Shown in pieces: positions 22,061 to 32,404 of a DNA stretch of 64,000 nucleotides (its first letter is position 1; each line of letters begins with the position of its first letter). The DNA is from Panax quinquefolius (Eukaryota; Streptophyta; Magnoliopsida; Apiales; Araliaceae). The stretch is from assembly GCA_020205615.1 (NCBI GenBank), contig JAINUW010000588.1, positions 50,871 to 114,870 of the forward strand, written 5' to 3'. The position numbers were made by a program, and so were the translations under genes. The notes beneath the pieces were generated by a model, which saw only the letters and a program-made list of their open reading frames with translations, searched no databases and was not told the origin of the DNA.

Positions 22061-23511
22061 GATTGTTTAATACTTAAATCATTTAATAATGATTCGATGT
22101 TTGAAAATTCTTGATAAATTATAATAAATGTTTTAAAATTAAATTAAGTCATTTTAAAATAATATGATCGATATTTATAGATATTGAAGTTACTGTGAAT
22201 AGTAGTCTTAGACTCGATAATTAATTCGATAAAGTCATTTAAGACAATCACATGTTTCGTAAATTGATCCGGACTTAGATAAATTAATTAGATATGTGAT
22301 TATTTGTGATTCAACGGTTGTTAAACATGGGTAATAATGTGATTAGGTTATGTGTCGATCGCAAAATGCAAAGATTATGTGTTATAGTATATTGTTCTAA
22401 TCGAACTAATGATCCGATTAATGATAGTCGTGATATAAATGATAAAACTAAGTGTGAACTATAAGCGCAAGATCAAAAAAGTATCTTACCTTTCAGATTT
22501 TCTTTTACGCAACGGACATGAGTAAGAATATTTATGAATTATATTATTACTGTACAAATTATTAACCTTATATTATATACGCTCATTGATTATCAACATG
22601 TTAGTATATGGTAATTCAGATATATATATTTTGTTCGTTAATTTCTATAAATGGTTATAAAAGTGTCCCCACTTGGATAATCATTGTATTTAATCACATG
22701 TTGATATACCTTTGTCAATTACCCGTATACATATATGTTGAATTATAGATTAATGTTGAACAAGATAAAACCTTTGATTTGGAACCCAGACAAGTATGAA
22801 CATCCCTACACGGGAAAACTTTTATGCGCCTATGGCGATGAGAGTGAACGATACCTCGTTCTTGCATGTAGTATTGATCAACGCAGGGCATAACGAAAGC
22901 CGATCACCCCCCGCGCCCGTAAGTTACGACGGTTTTGTAGATGAATTTCTGCTTAACCTATTTGAAAATTGAAAACAATGTTCATAAAGATGTAACCTAA
23001 ACCTTATTTATAGTCAGTACGTAGTTTCAAAATTTTGGTATAGAATTGATATATTATTATCATTGATACAGATTACTTCACAACTGTTGAATCGTTGTAG
23101 AAGGGTAGTATAAAGAAAACATTTAAATTCTTTCAGCTTATATATATAATTGCTATTACTTGCTGGGCACTGAAATGTTCATCCTTGCTTAATTTAAATG
23201 TTTTCAGCTAAGTGTGAAGAACTAGAAAGCTCATGCAGAAATAAAGGAAAAGGAAAGCTAACCAAATAAGATTTGTGGTATTCTATGTAATAGTTTGAGA
23301 CTATTAAGACATTGATATATATATTATCTATCATGATATGTAATGAATGTATTAAAGGTTACGTACTTGGGAGCTAGACTCTGATAATTATGTAAATTAA
23401 GTTTGATATTTATATTATTTTATTATTATTAGTATTATTCCGCTCATAGAAATGGTATCGTAAAGAACCGAGTTCGGGTTTTAAGTACCCGGATATGGGG
23501 GCTCTACAGGT

Positions 23512-23523
23512 TAGTATCAGAGC
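23512..23523 (+). promoter_or_regulatory. Primer binding site of element D
   Basis: TAGTATCAGAGC, one mismatch (G to A at the second base) from the initiator tRNA-Met complement. It keeps the CAG that is altered in the E-family sites. Confidence 0.8.
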
Positions 23524-23731
23524 TTAGGGTTAAAAACCTTAGGTGGGCTAGACCTTAGGCTATAACCTTAGAACAGAGGAAAACGTTGAAAATATTAATA
23601 ACTCATATAGAGTTTAAAAACAGATGAATTGACTAAATTTATCGTCAAACAAAATAAAAGATAACTTATATAAAACTATTATTTGCTGTGTGTATAAACT
23701 ATATGCTAATCAAGATAAATTGTGTGTGTAG
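23524..23731 (+). other. Element D leader before the first ORF
   Basis: About 200 non-coding bases. It ends in an unusually good splice-acceptor setting: a branch-like TGCTAAT at 23704-23710, then GTGTGTGTAG whose AG lies directly before the ATG at 23732. Confidence 0.5.
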
Positions 23732-24319
23732 ATGTCTGGTGGAAAAGGCTTGTTATATGCATATAGCATGAAGAAGAATCAAACCCATACACCCGAGCTG
23801 ATATCGAAGCCAATAGCTAAAATGGAGGCTCACAATGAAAACAACTCAGACGAGGTGGTTATTGTAGAAAACGTAATACCAGATCCGGAGATGGTGGAGC
23901 TGACAGATAGTGATTCAGACACTAAAGTTGAAGCTGATCAAGCATCAACGGAGGTGCAGGATCTGAGGAACAAGGTTTCTTCTGTGGAAAAGTTGTGGGA
24001 AATAGAAAAGTTGTTGAATAGTCAATTGCGACAAGCGTTAATAGAAACAATGGAAGAACAAGATAAGCTTAAAATCCAAATTGATCAGATGGGAGCCACA
24101 AGCAACACATCGTGTGCAGCTCCGAGCAAGAAGGGGAAAAGAAAGATAGAAGACCATGACTTAGGAAAATACGATAAGAAGAAAGGGAGAAAGATATGTT
24201 ACATTTGCGGACATGAGGGACATACCTCTCATCATTATCCCAACTTTAAGCTAGGAGTATGTTTTATCTGTGGGATGGAAGGTCATCGAGCGAAAGGTTG
24301 TCCAAGGAAAAAGGCTTAG
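23732..24319 (+). CDS. Element D ORF1: small coiled-coil, zinc-knuckle protein
   Basis: An intact 195-codon frame, not a known retrotransposon core domain. Residues 33-70 are acidic and hold two SUMO-interaction-like stretches, VVIV (42-45) followed by acid and VELTDSDSD (55-63). Residues about 73-120 are a likely coiled coil. A basic stretch (132-153, KKGKRK and KKKGRK) precedes two CCHC knuckles: C156-C159-H164 with Tyr169 in place of the last Cys, and intact C177-C180-H185-C190. It lies upstream of Gag and ends 290 bp before Gag's ATG. It may be a nucleic-acid-binding accessory protein or a duplicated, reworked Gag tail; function is unknown. It is the best-preserved ORF in the window. Confidence 0.75.
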   Translation: MSGGKGLLYAYSMKKNQTHTPELISKPIAKMEAHNENNSDEVVIVENVIPDPEMVELTDSDSDTKVEADQASTEVQDLRNKVSSVEKLWEIEKLLNSQLRQALIETMEEQDKLKIQIDQMGATSNTSCAAPSKKGKRKIEDHDLGKYDKKKGRKICYICGHEGHTSHHYPNFKLGVCFICGMEGHRAKGCPRKKA

Positions 24320-24611
24320 TAAATAGGTGGTATAAGTTCTGTGTTGTAGGTGTGTTTAAGGTAATATATATGATAAGTATGTCTGTGTAATGTAATATTT
24401 CCAACTTTTGTTTTAAGTCAAGATTGTAAATCCCGAATTTTGTAGTCACAAAGGGATGGATGATGTTTAAAGCATTATGTGCTATGTTATGTAAAATATT
24501 CGTTAAATGAATATGAATCTATGTTTGAGTAATGAAACAAGTTTAATATATTAAACTTATGCGATAAGGTTTAGAATGTAAGTTAAATTTATGATTTCAT
24601 TTAATCAGATA

Positions 24612-25742
24612 ATGCCGCCAAGACGTCGAACTCGCAATCAAAGGGCAGAAGAATCTGTCAACAACGTTGAGGGACAACAACAAGCAGACCCGATGCAGAA
24701 CTTCGCGAACATGGTAGCTCAGGCCATGCAACAGGGAATACTAGTCACAGGGAACTCGCCAGACAATCGTTTGGCGAACTTTAAAGATCTCAAAGCTATA
24801 GGACCACCATAATTCAAAGGTACAAGTGACCCTGTTGAAGCCCAGACTTGGGTCAAAGAGATTGAAAAAGCATTCGTGGTAGCTAGGGTAGATGAAGGGC
24901 AGAAGACTGCTTTTGCCACTTACATGATGAAGGGGGAGGCAAACTTTTGGTGGGAAGCGAATCAGGTAAGGGCAGGAGAAGGTGTAGTCACATGGGATAG
25001 GTTCAAAACTTTGTTTTTCGAAAATTATTTCTCACCTAATATGCAGGCTAGGATGGAGGTGAGATTTTTAGAGTTGAAGCAGGAAAACATGATGGTGTCA
25101 GAATACGCCGCAAGATTCAATGAGTTAGCTAGGTTTGCCCCGCATCAAGTTGATACGGAGACTAGAAAGGCAAGGAGGTTTGAGCTGGGATTAAAACCCT
25201 GGCTCTACAACAAGGTGGCGGTGTTGCAAATTCCTACATTTGCAGCACTCATGAAGAAATTGATTATAGTTGAGGAGGGGAGTGAAGCCATAAGTTTGTA
25301 CAACAAAGAGAGGAAGAATAAGGGTAAGACCGAAGGAGCTGGGAAGGTAGGAATTAATAGTGAGAGCAGGAGTGGAGATGGAAAGAAGAAGGTGAACAGT
25401 TTTGGAAGTGTACAAGTGAAGCAAGAAGGTATGAAGAAACAGAATGTGCCGTGCAAGAATTGTGGAAAGAACCACTCAGGGGAGTGTCTGAAAGGGAAAT
25501 TTGTTTGCTATAAGTGCGGGCAGGAGGGCCATATCTCTCCCAACTGCCCCAATCGTAGGATGAACAGTGGTTGTTTTCTGTGCGGATTGACTGAGCACAA
25601 GGTGAAAGATTGTCCGAAGAGGAGGACAGAAGTAGGAAGTGTGAACACGGGCATTGGCAGCGGGACTTTAGCGATCATGGGACCTACGTCATCAAGCAAG
25701 CAAACGAAATCTACTACAAGGGTCTACAACATGACAATCTAG
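24612..25742 (+). pseudogene. gag: Element D Gag, one stop codon in an otherwise open frame
   Basis: The frame runs from MPPRRRTRN to RVYNMTI with one stop (24810-24812, codon 67) just after the GPP that begins the Gag core. Codons 89-220 carry the retrotransposon Gag domain (MMKGEANFWWEANQ, WDRFKTLFFENYF, ELKQENMMVSEYAARF, LARFAPHQV). Three zinc knuckles follow at about 281-292 (CKNCGKNHSGEC), 299-312 (CYKCGQEGHISPNC) and 321-334 (CFLCGLTEHKVKDC). The ATG is preceded by TTTAATCAG, an acceptor-like sequence. The rest of the frame is undamaged, so loss looks recent or could be a consensus error. No protease follows. Confidence 0.85.
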
Positions 25743-26047
25743 GATACGGCAACAGCTGGCACTGGAACTCCAGGTATTATTCGTATAACTTTTATTTTAT
25801 TATACATGATTTTCCTATCTATAGTAAATTATTTTATAAAGAAATTTTGAGGGAGGAATTTGAGTTCTTTTAGAAATTAAATTTTCATTTAATCAGAAAG
25901 ACAAGCTTTATGTGAATAGTTAAAGATCAGTTCGATCAAATTATGATCGAGATCTACTGGCAATGATTGTGTATGCTATGTAACCTTGTATGTATAGGTT
26001 TTTAAAACGGTGATTCCGGGGACAGAATCTTTATAAGGGATGGTGAA
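25743..26047 (+). other. Element D 3' untranslated interior and polypurine region
   Basis: About 300 non-coding bases between Gag and the 3' LTR, beginning with a short leftover of the usual gag-protease junction (GTGTPG-like, out of frame). It ends AAGGGATGGTGAA (26035-26047), a weak purine tract next to the LTR. Confidence 0.6.
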
Positions 26048-27327
26048 TATAACAACCCGATATTTTCTATATAAATAAATAAGAAATTTTGCGTATAATC
26101 TTTTTTTATATATATTTTAAGGATGAGGATTTGTACAAGATAATGTGTATATGTATTTATATAGTAAATAAAAATATATTTATTACATAAATATTTACAA
26201 ATAAATTTATTTTAGAATTATTGATTATTATAAAGTATATTCTTATAATAATTAATTTTAAGATAGAAATGTTTTTATTAATTATTTTCCATAAAATATA
26301 ATCATATATTATTTAAATAATATATGAAGTGATTTTTAGAATAATTATAATAATTATTTTATTATATGAATTTTAGTACGTGATTATTAAGTTAATTATT
26401 TTACCTTAATTATTAAATCGATATGGAATCCAAACCCTAATGTTTGATTATTGTCAAGGTATGAGAATAATAATATAATATTAATTATATTTTGATTTTT
26501 CAGTGCTATGAATATGTACTATATGTCCGTATTGATAATGGTTGGTAAATTACGGTGTATTACGACCAAACCCTAGTAATAATGTTAAACCCTAATTTGA
26601 GATCCAAATTAGAGTACAAGATTGTTTAATAAGTGTGTTATATAATTTATGTCGTGTATTAAATGTATTAATTAGGTAAACCCTAATTAAAAATCTAGAA
26701 ACCCTAATTAATATTTCGAAAACCCTAATTTTTTGAAATGAGAAAACCCTAACTTGAAACTCAATCATGAGTTCGAGTTTAATTATTATATAACTGTGTT
26801 ATGTGATTTCATGATTAATTAGGTTAACCCTAATTAACATTTAGAGATATTAATTTCTAGAAACCCTAATTTCTAAGATTAGTAACCCTAAATAGAAATT
26901 ATATAAACTAATTACTAATTTTAAACCCTAATTGCTAAATTAGCAAAGTTAATTATAATTAGATTTTAAACCCTAATGTTCTCAGATAAAGTAATTAGAA
27001 AATTAATCATAATTATGAAACCCTAATTCAAAATTTTAGAAACTAAAATTTATTTTATTTATTTAATTTTTGTGTAAACCCTAAATTAGAAATCCTATAA
27101 TTGATTTATGCTAAACCTTAGGGTTAAACCCTAGGGGTTTGCCAAATGACAAGAATGCCATTAAATGGAAAATACAAAAGACCTTTTTTCCCCTAAATGC
27201 ATTATTTTGGCTAACATGTAGGTTTTGATAATAGGATGAGTGGGTGAACCACTTCAACCACCCCATGTGCTTAAAAATGACAGCAACAAGTCTCTATCTC
27301 AACCATTACACATGTATCTAGCACTAC

Positions 27328-27335
27328 TATATATA
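27328..27335 (+). promoter_or_regulatory. TATA box of D's 3' LTR promoter
   Basis: TATATATA directly downstream of the empty CACTA target TCTAGCACTAC. Confidence 0.6.
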
Positions 27336-30300
27336 GATTGAAGGAAAGAGAAAATCATTTGCTCACTTATTTTTGTCTAACTCTCATCCTTGAGCTTCTC
27401 TCTCTAAAACCCACGAATTTCATAAGCATGTCAGTCCCTAAGAACAGCCCCACGATCAACCATAACATATCAGAAGCACAGAATCAAGATATTTCTCAAA
27501 AGAGGTATAAACCCTAGCTATGAATTTGTCCAACGATCTTGTGTTAGATGTTAGATTTTTTTTGTTAAACATGTTATATAAGGTGTATAAAGATGATCTG
27601 GGTTGCTAGATGTTAGATCCATAACATCTAGAGGCTCGGATTAGGCATTTTACAAAATCTTGAAAAATAAATTTTTGTCTTCTGACAACGAATGTCAGTC
27701 CTTATATCTATGTGATCTGTAAAGATTTTTGTGTTTTGAAAGTTTGTAGTTGTAGTCGGGTATGTGTTCTTTAGTCTCCAAGTGGAATCATGGTCATTGG
27801 ATGTGTATATTGTAAGTTATAACCGGTCAAAGATCGTTGACCCAAGATTGATCGAACCATTTCGGGTAGCCCGTAAACCGAGAACAAAGTTGCGTCGACA
27901 AGTTCTTGCTGGCCTTGGATCTCGTCGAGTTCATGATGTTTTGAGTTATGTGTTGTAATCATGTTGTAGTATGTTAGTCTAGCTTCACATAAATTCTTTT
28001 ATAACCATTAGATATCATATATATTGATTTTGGTGGTCGGTTAAAAGTAGGTCGACGTTTGATGAAATCGCTTTTACGGGTAACCCGTAAAACCCGATGA
28101 ACACGACGCATCGATTGATGCATTTCAACCGGATCATATCTTCTTTTGTATTGTTGTTATGATAATTTTTGGTGATAGATCTATAGAACTACATGTGTTC
28201 TACAACCTGAACCTCTTAAATCACTAAAACATCACCTAGATCACAAGTTGTGGAAGCCCAAAGTAGGCCTCACGAACTGTTCATTTCTGGGTAACCTAGA
28301 AATGAAGAACAGGTCTGACAGCCACTTTAAGGGTTCAGATCTCGTTGTTTATGCAAGTTATGATGATATGTTTATTGTTGGATCGTGTAGTCTTGTATTT
28401 GTACTACATGATCTGACAAACAACAGACCCAGAAACACAACACACACTAAATTATGATTGGTCAAACTAAGCAACTCGGAAACTGGCATGAATGTTCTGG
28501 ATTTAGCCAAGAACACGAAGAACACCTATAGCGATGGTTCTGTCGCTATAGGCAGTCTTTAGCGACACTTTTAATAAAATTAATTATTTAAAATTTCAAA
28601 AATAATTTAGAAATAGTTATTAATTTCTAAAAATTACAAAAATTATTTTTAAGTTATAAAAATTAAATATTAATAATTTGAAATATTTTTCATAAATATT
28701 AGTATTTATTCAAATATTATTGATAATTAATTTACTTATTAAATGCATTAAATAAATTAATTAAAAATGATTTTATTATATTAAAAATCATTTTAAATAA
28801 TAATAAGTTATTTAAAAATATTTTAAGTTATAAAATATAACTTTTAATATTTTAGAGTACATTTCATTAATTATTTAATATTAATTATCATTAAGTTATT
28901 TACTAAATGAATAAAATAAATTAATTAAAAATGATTTTATTATATTAAAAATCATTTTAAATAATAATAAGGTAGTTAAAAATATTTTAAGTTATAAAAT
29001 ATAACTTTTAATATGTAAAGGTAAATTTCATTAATTAATTATTATTAATGATATTAAAGTTATTTAATAATTATATTAAATAATTTAGTTTAAAATGATT
29101 TTAATATTATAATAATTATTTTAAATGAAAATAAAGTGTTTAAAGATATTTTAAGTTATAAAATATAACTTTTAATATTTAAAGGATAATTTCATTAATA
29201 ATTTAATATTAATAAATATTAATTTATTATTAATGATATTAAATTTATTTAATAATAAATAGTTTGAAAATAGTTTTATTAATTTAAAAATCATTTAAAA
29301 GGATATAAATGAATTAAAAATATTTTAAGTTATAAATAATGACTTTTAATATTTTGATAAATAATACATTAATACTTTAATATTAATGGTAATTGTTTAA
29401 AATGATTTTAAATGTTTTAAAAATCATTTAAGGGTAATATTAATACTTTAAAAGTATTTTTAAGTTATTATAAATAACTTTAATATTTTGGAAATGAGTT
29501 CATTAATAGTTTAATATTAATTAAATATTAATGATAAAAGGATTGTTTAATACTTAAATCATTTAATAATGATTCCGATGTTTGAAAATTAATGATAAAT
29601 TATAATAAATATTTTAAAATTTATATTAAGTCATTTAAAAATAATATGACTGATATTTATAGATATTGAGTTACAGAATAGAGTCTTAGACTTGATAATT
29701 ACCCGATAAACCTGTCGGTACACCGACATGTTTCAGAAATTGATCTGAACTTAGATAATTTAATTAGATATGTGATTATTTGTGATTCAATGGTTGTTAA
29801 ACATGGGTAATAATGTGATTAGGTTATGTGCTGACTGCGAAATGCAGTACTATATGTTATAGTATATTGTTCTAATCGAACGAATGATCTGATTAATGAT
29901 AGGTCGTGATAAAAATGGTAAAACTAAGTTATGAACTGTAAGCAGCGCATCATGCAAGTATCTTACCTTTGCATTTTCTTTATGCAATTGACATGTGTAA
30001 GAAAATTTATGAATTATATTATTACTGTACAGATTATGAACTTTATATTATATACGCTCATTGATTATCAACAAGTTAGTATATGGTAATTCAGATATAT
30101 ATATTTTGTTCGTTAATTTCTATAAATGGTTATACAAGTGTCCCCACTTGGATAATCATTGTATTTAATCACATGTTGATATACCTTTGTCAATTACCCG
30201 TATACATATATGTTGAATTATAGATTAATGTTGAACAAGATAAAACCTTTGATTTGGAACCCGCATAAGTATGAACATCCCTACACGGAAAAACTTTTAT

Positions 30301-30784
30301 GCTACTATATGTGATGAGAGTGAACGATACCCTCGTTCTTGCATGTAGTATTGATCAATGCAGGGCATAACGGGCTGATCACCCCCCGTGCCCGTAAGTT
30401 ATGACGGTTTGTAGATGAATTTCTGTTTAACCTATTCAAAAATTAAAAACAATGTTCATAGCATGTAACCTAAACCTTATTTATAGTCAGTACGTAGTTT
30501 CAAAATTTTGGTATAGAATTGATATATTATTATCATTGATACAGATTACTTCACAACTGTTGAATCGTAGTAGATGGGTAGTATAAAGAAAACATTTAAA
30601 TTCTTTCAGCTTATATATATAATTGCTATTACTTGCTGGGCACTCAAATGCTCATCCTTGCTTAATTTAAATGTTTTCAGCTAAGTGTGAAGAACCAGAA
30701 AGCTCATGTAGAAACAAAGGAAAAGGAAAGCTAACCAAATAAGATTTGTGGTATTCTATGTAATAGTTTGAGACTATTAAGACA

Positions 30785-30787
<3 letters not shown>

Positions 30788-30821
<34 letters not shown>
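30788..30821. repeat. TA microsatellite in D's 3' LTR
   Basis: About seventeen AT dinucleotides; the matching place in the 5' LTR (about 23320) has only a few. Confidence 0.95.
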
Positions 30822-30824
<3 letters not shown>

Positions 30825-31011
30825 CTATCATGATATGTAATGAATGTAATAAAGGTTACGTACTTGGGTGCTAGACTCTGATAATTATGTAAATTAAGTT
30901 TGATATTTATATTATTGTTATTATTATTAGTATTATTCCGCTCATAGAAATGGTATCGTAAAGCACCGAGTTCGGGTTTCATGTACCCGGATTTGGGGGC
31001 TCTATAGAAAT

Positions 31012-31401
31012 GGGGATATAAGATAGGTTGATCACCTACGTATGGAAAGAAGTAGTTTATCTTCTTTGTGATTGCAAACTTACCGTGGAAAGAAAGGTTT
31101 ACGGCGAAAGGTTGTTTAACCTAGTAAGAGTTCATGGTCAATTTGACCCCTCAGTAAAAGTATGAAACGTTTTAAAGGATATTTTATGTTCCTCGCTATT
31201 CCTTCTACTTCATGATTCTTGATAGGTTATGGAGGTTAGGAATGATGGGTAGATAAGAACTTCTTTGAAGAGAAGTTGAGAAGAAGACTAAGCTAAAATT
31301 TAGAGGACAAAATTCTGTGATGAAGGGGAGAATGTGATGACCCGAGTATGGGTTTGGTTTTAAGAAATTTCGAAGACGGAATTTTTATAAGGAGGGAAGA
31401 A
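31012..31401 (+). other. Element B interior, right part, with two polypurine/LTR-start signatures
   Basis: Non-coding continuation of B after D. It contains AGAGGACAAAATTC, GATGAAGGGGAGAA and TGTGATGACCC (about 31299-31345), then about 60 bases later CGAAGACGGAATTT, ATAAGGAGGGAAGAA and TGTAACAACCC (31366-31411). The second is the working polypurine tract and LTR start; the first looks like an older copy of the same boundary. Confidence 0.7.
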
Positions 31402-32314
31402 TGTAACAACCCGAAATTTTGGATATCCAGAATTTAGGTTTAAAGAATTAGTTATTAATAAAAGGAATTTTTATTAAAATTATTCTGTGCTATGTGTTTA
31501 TTAATCGTTCTATAACCCAGGATGTTTATAAGTCGGGAGGATTCTGGCTACGAGCTAGATTTAACGAGTAAGAATTTTCAAGACGAAAATGAAAGTTTTC
31601 CAGGAAAAAAATATTTTTCGGGGAAAAAGACGAAATAGGCACTATTCATCCGTTTCTGCTGGGAGATTTATTTTGAACTTCCGAGAAGTTATTGATTACG
31701 TAAAATGTTGAGACGTGATGGAATATTCAATAATATTTCAGTTATGGCAAAAACAAAGTTTTTGCCTACGGACTCAAAACCTAAAGGTTAGGAAAAGTGA
31801 GTTCCGAGAATGTAATGAGTACGTATAATAACTATGGTTATTATGCGTGACAAATAAGAGTATAATACTAGTTATTATACGAGTATAGTACGAAGATTAT
31901 TATGACGTATAATACAAATATCGTACGAACGATATATGAAGAGAATACGAGAATACGGGAATGGAATGCGTAGAATACGATTAGTCTTAATGGACTTTGA
32001 GTTCATGGACTTTGTAGAATCCAATTGGACTTGGATTATGTCAAGCCCAATGCTTGGTGAAATCAAGCCCAAGATAGGCCCAATAAGAATTAGGGTTATG
32101 GCCCAAACCAAGAAAAGAAACCGCGGATCGAACCGATGGGTAAACGGATGGGTAAGAACTAATGGGGCAACCCATTGGGTGACCCATGGGCATGTGGTCC
32201 GGCCACTTGGCCACCAAGTAAAGGTGGTGGCCAAGTAAACTTGGTGGCTAAGCATAGGAATAGTAAGGAGGTTAAGGGGGCAAAATGACCGATTTTCCCT
32301 AAGCCTTGGTTTTC

Positions 32315-32322
32315 TATAAATA
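32315..32322 (+). promoter_or_regulatory. TATA box of B's 3' LTR
   Basis: TATAAATA in TTTTCTATAAATAGAAAGC, matching 7291-7298. Confidence 0.65.
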
Positions 32323-32367
32323 GAAAGCTTAAGTTCATTATTTTGAGATTTTAAAAATCCTACATTT

Positions 32368-32369
<2 letters not shown>

Positions 32370-32402
<33 letters not shown>
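32370..32402 (+). repeat. GA microsatellite in B's 3' LTR
   Basis: About sixteen AG repeats where the 5' LTR has only four or so (7351-7360). It has grown since the two LTRs were made. Confidence 0.95.

Positions 32403-32404
<2 letters not shown>

Larger units (their letters stand above)
19829..23508 (+). repeat. Element D 5' LTR, part downstream of the CACTA (R and U5)
   Basis: It matches 27321-31006 and ends GGGGGCTCTACA before the primer site. Parts in order: TATA box, CT-rich start region, donor-like GAG|GTATAA at 20010, a W-box-rich area with three hairpins (20330-20960), an AT-rich tandem hairpin array (21060-22060), the TGCTGGGCAC...TGTTCATCC block (23158-23188) and an acceptor-like TTTTCAG at 23207. 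The RNA leader implied upstream of the first ORF is about 3.9 kb if unspliced. Confidence 0.88.
11999..31006 (+). mobile_element. Element D: giant-LTR, gag-only retrotransposon (TR-GAG-like)
   Basis: Both LTRs are close to 5 kb (4978 bp for the left one without the CACTA and its duplicated CTA, 4959 bp for the right). The interior is only about 2.5 kb: primer site, a 195-codon zinc-knuckle ORF, a gag with three knuckles, then directly the polypurine region. Protease, RT, RNase H and integrase are absent; the gag frame ends in RVYNMTI, at a point where related polyproteins continue into protease. The target duplication GAAAT is intact. The architecture fits terminal-repeat-with-GAG elements, which need pol from a partner. 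Confidence 0.85.
26048..31006 (+). repeat. Element D 3' LTR (4959 bp, uninterrupted)
   Basis: It starts TATAACAACCC (the TG is now TA) and ends GGGGGCTCTATA (the CA is now TA), followed by GAAAT at 31007-31011. It contains the telobox cluster (26440-27130), TATA (27328), a donor-like GAG|GTATAA (about 27510), hairpins (27860-28312), the hairpin array (28560-29560), the TGCTGGGCACTCAAATGC block (30634-30653) and a TA microsatellite (30788-30821). It shows the organisation of a D LTR without the CACTA. Confidence 0.9.
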
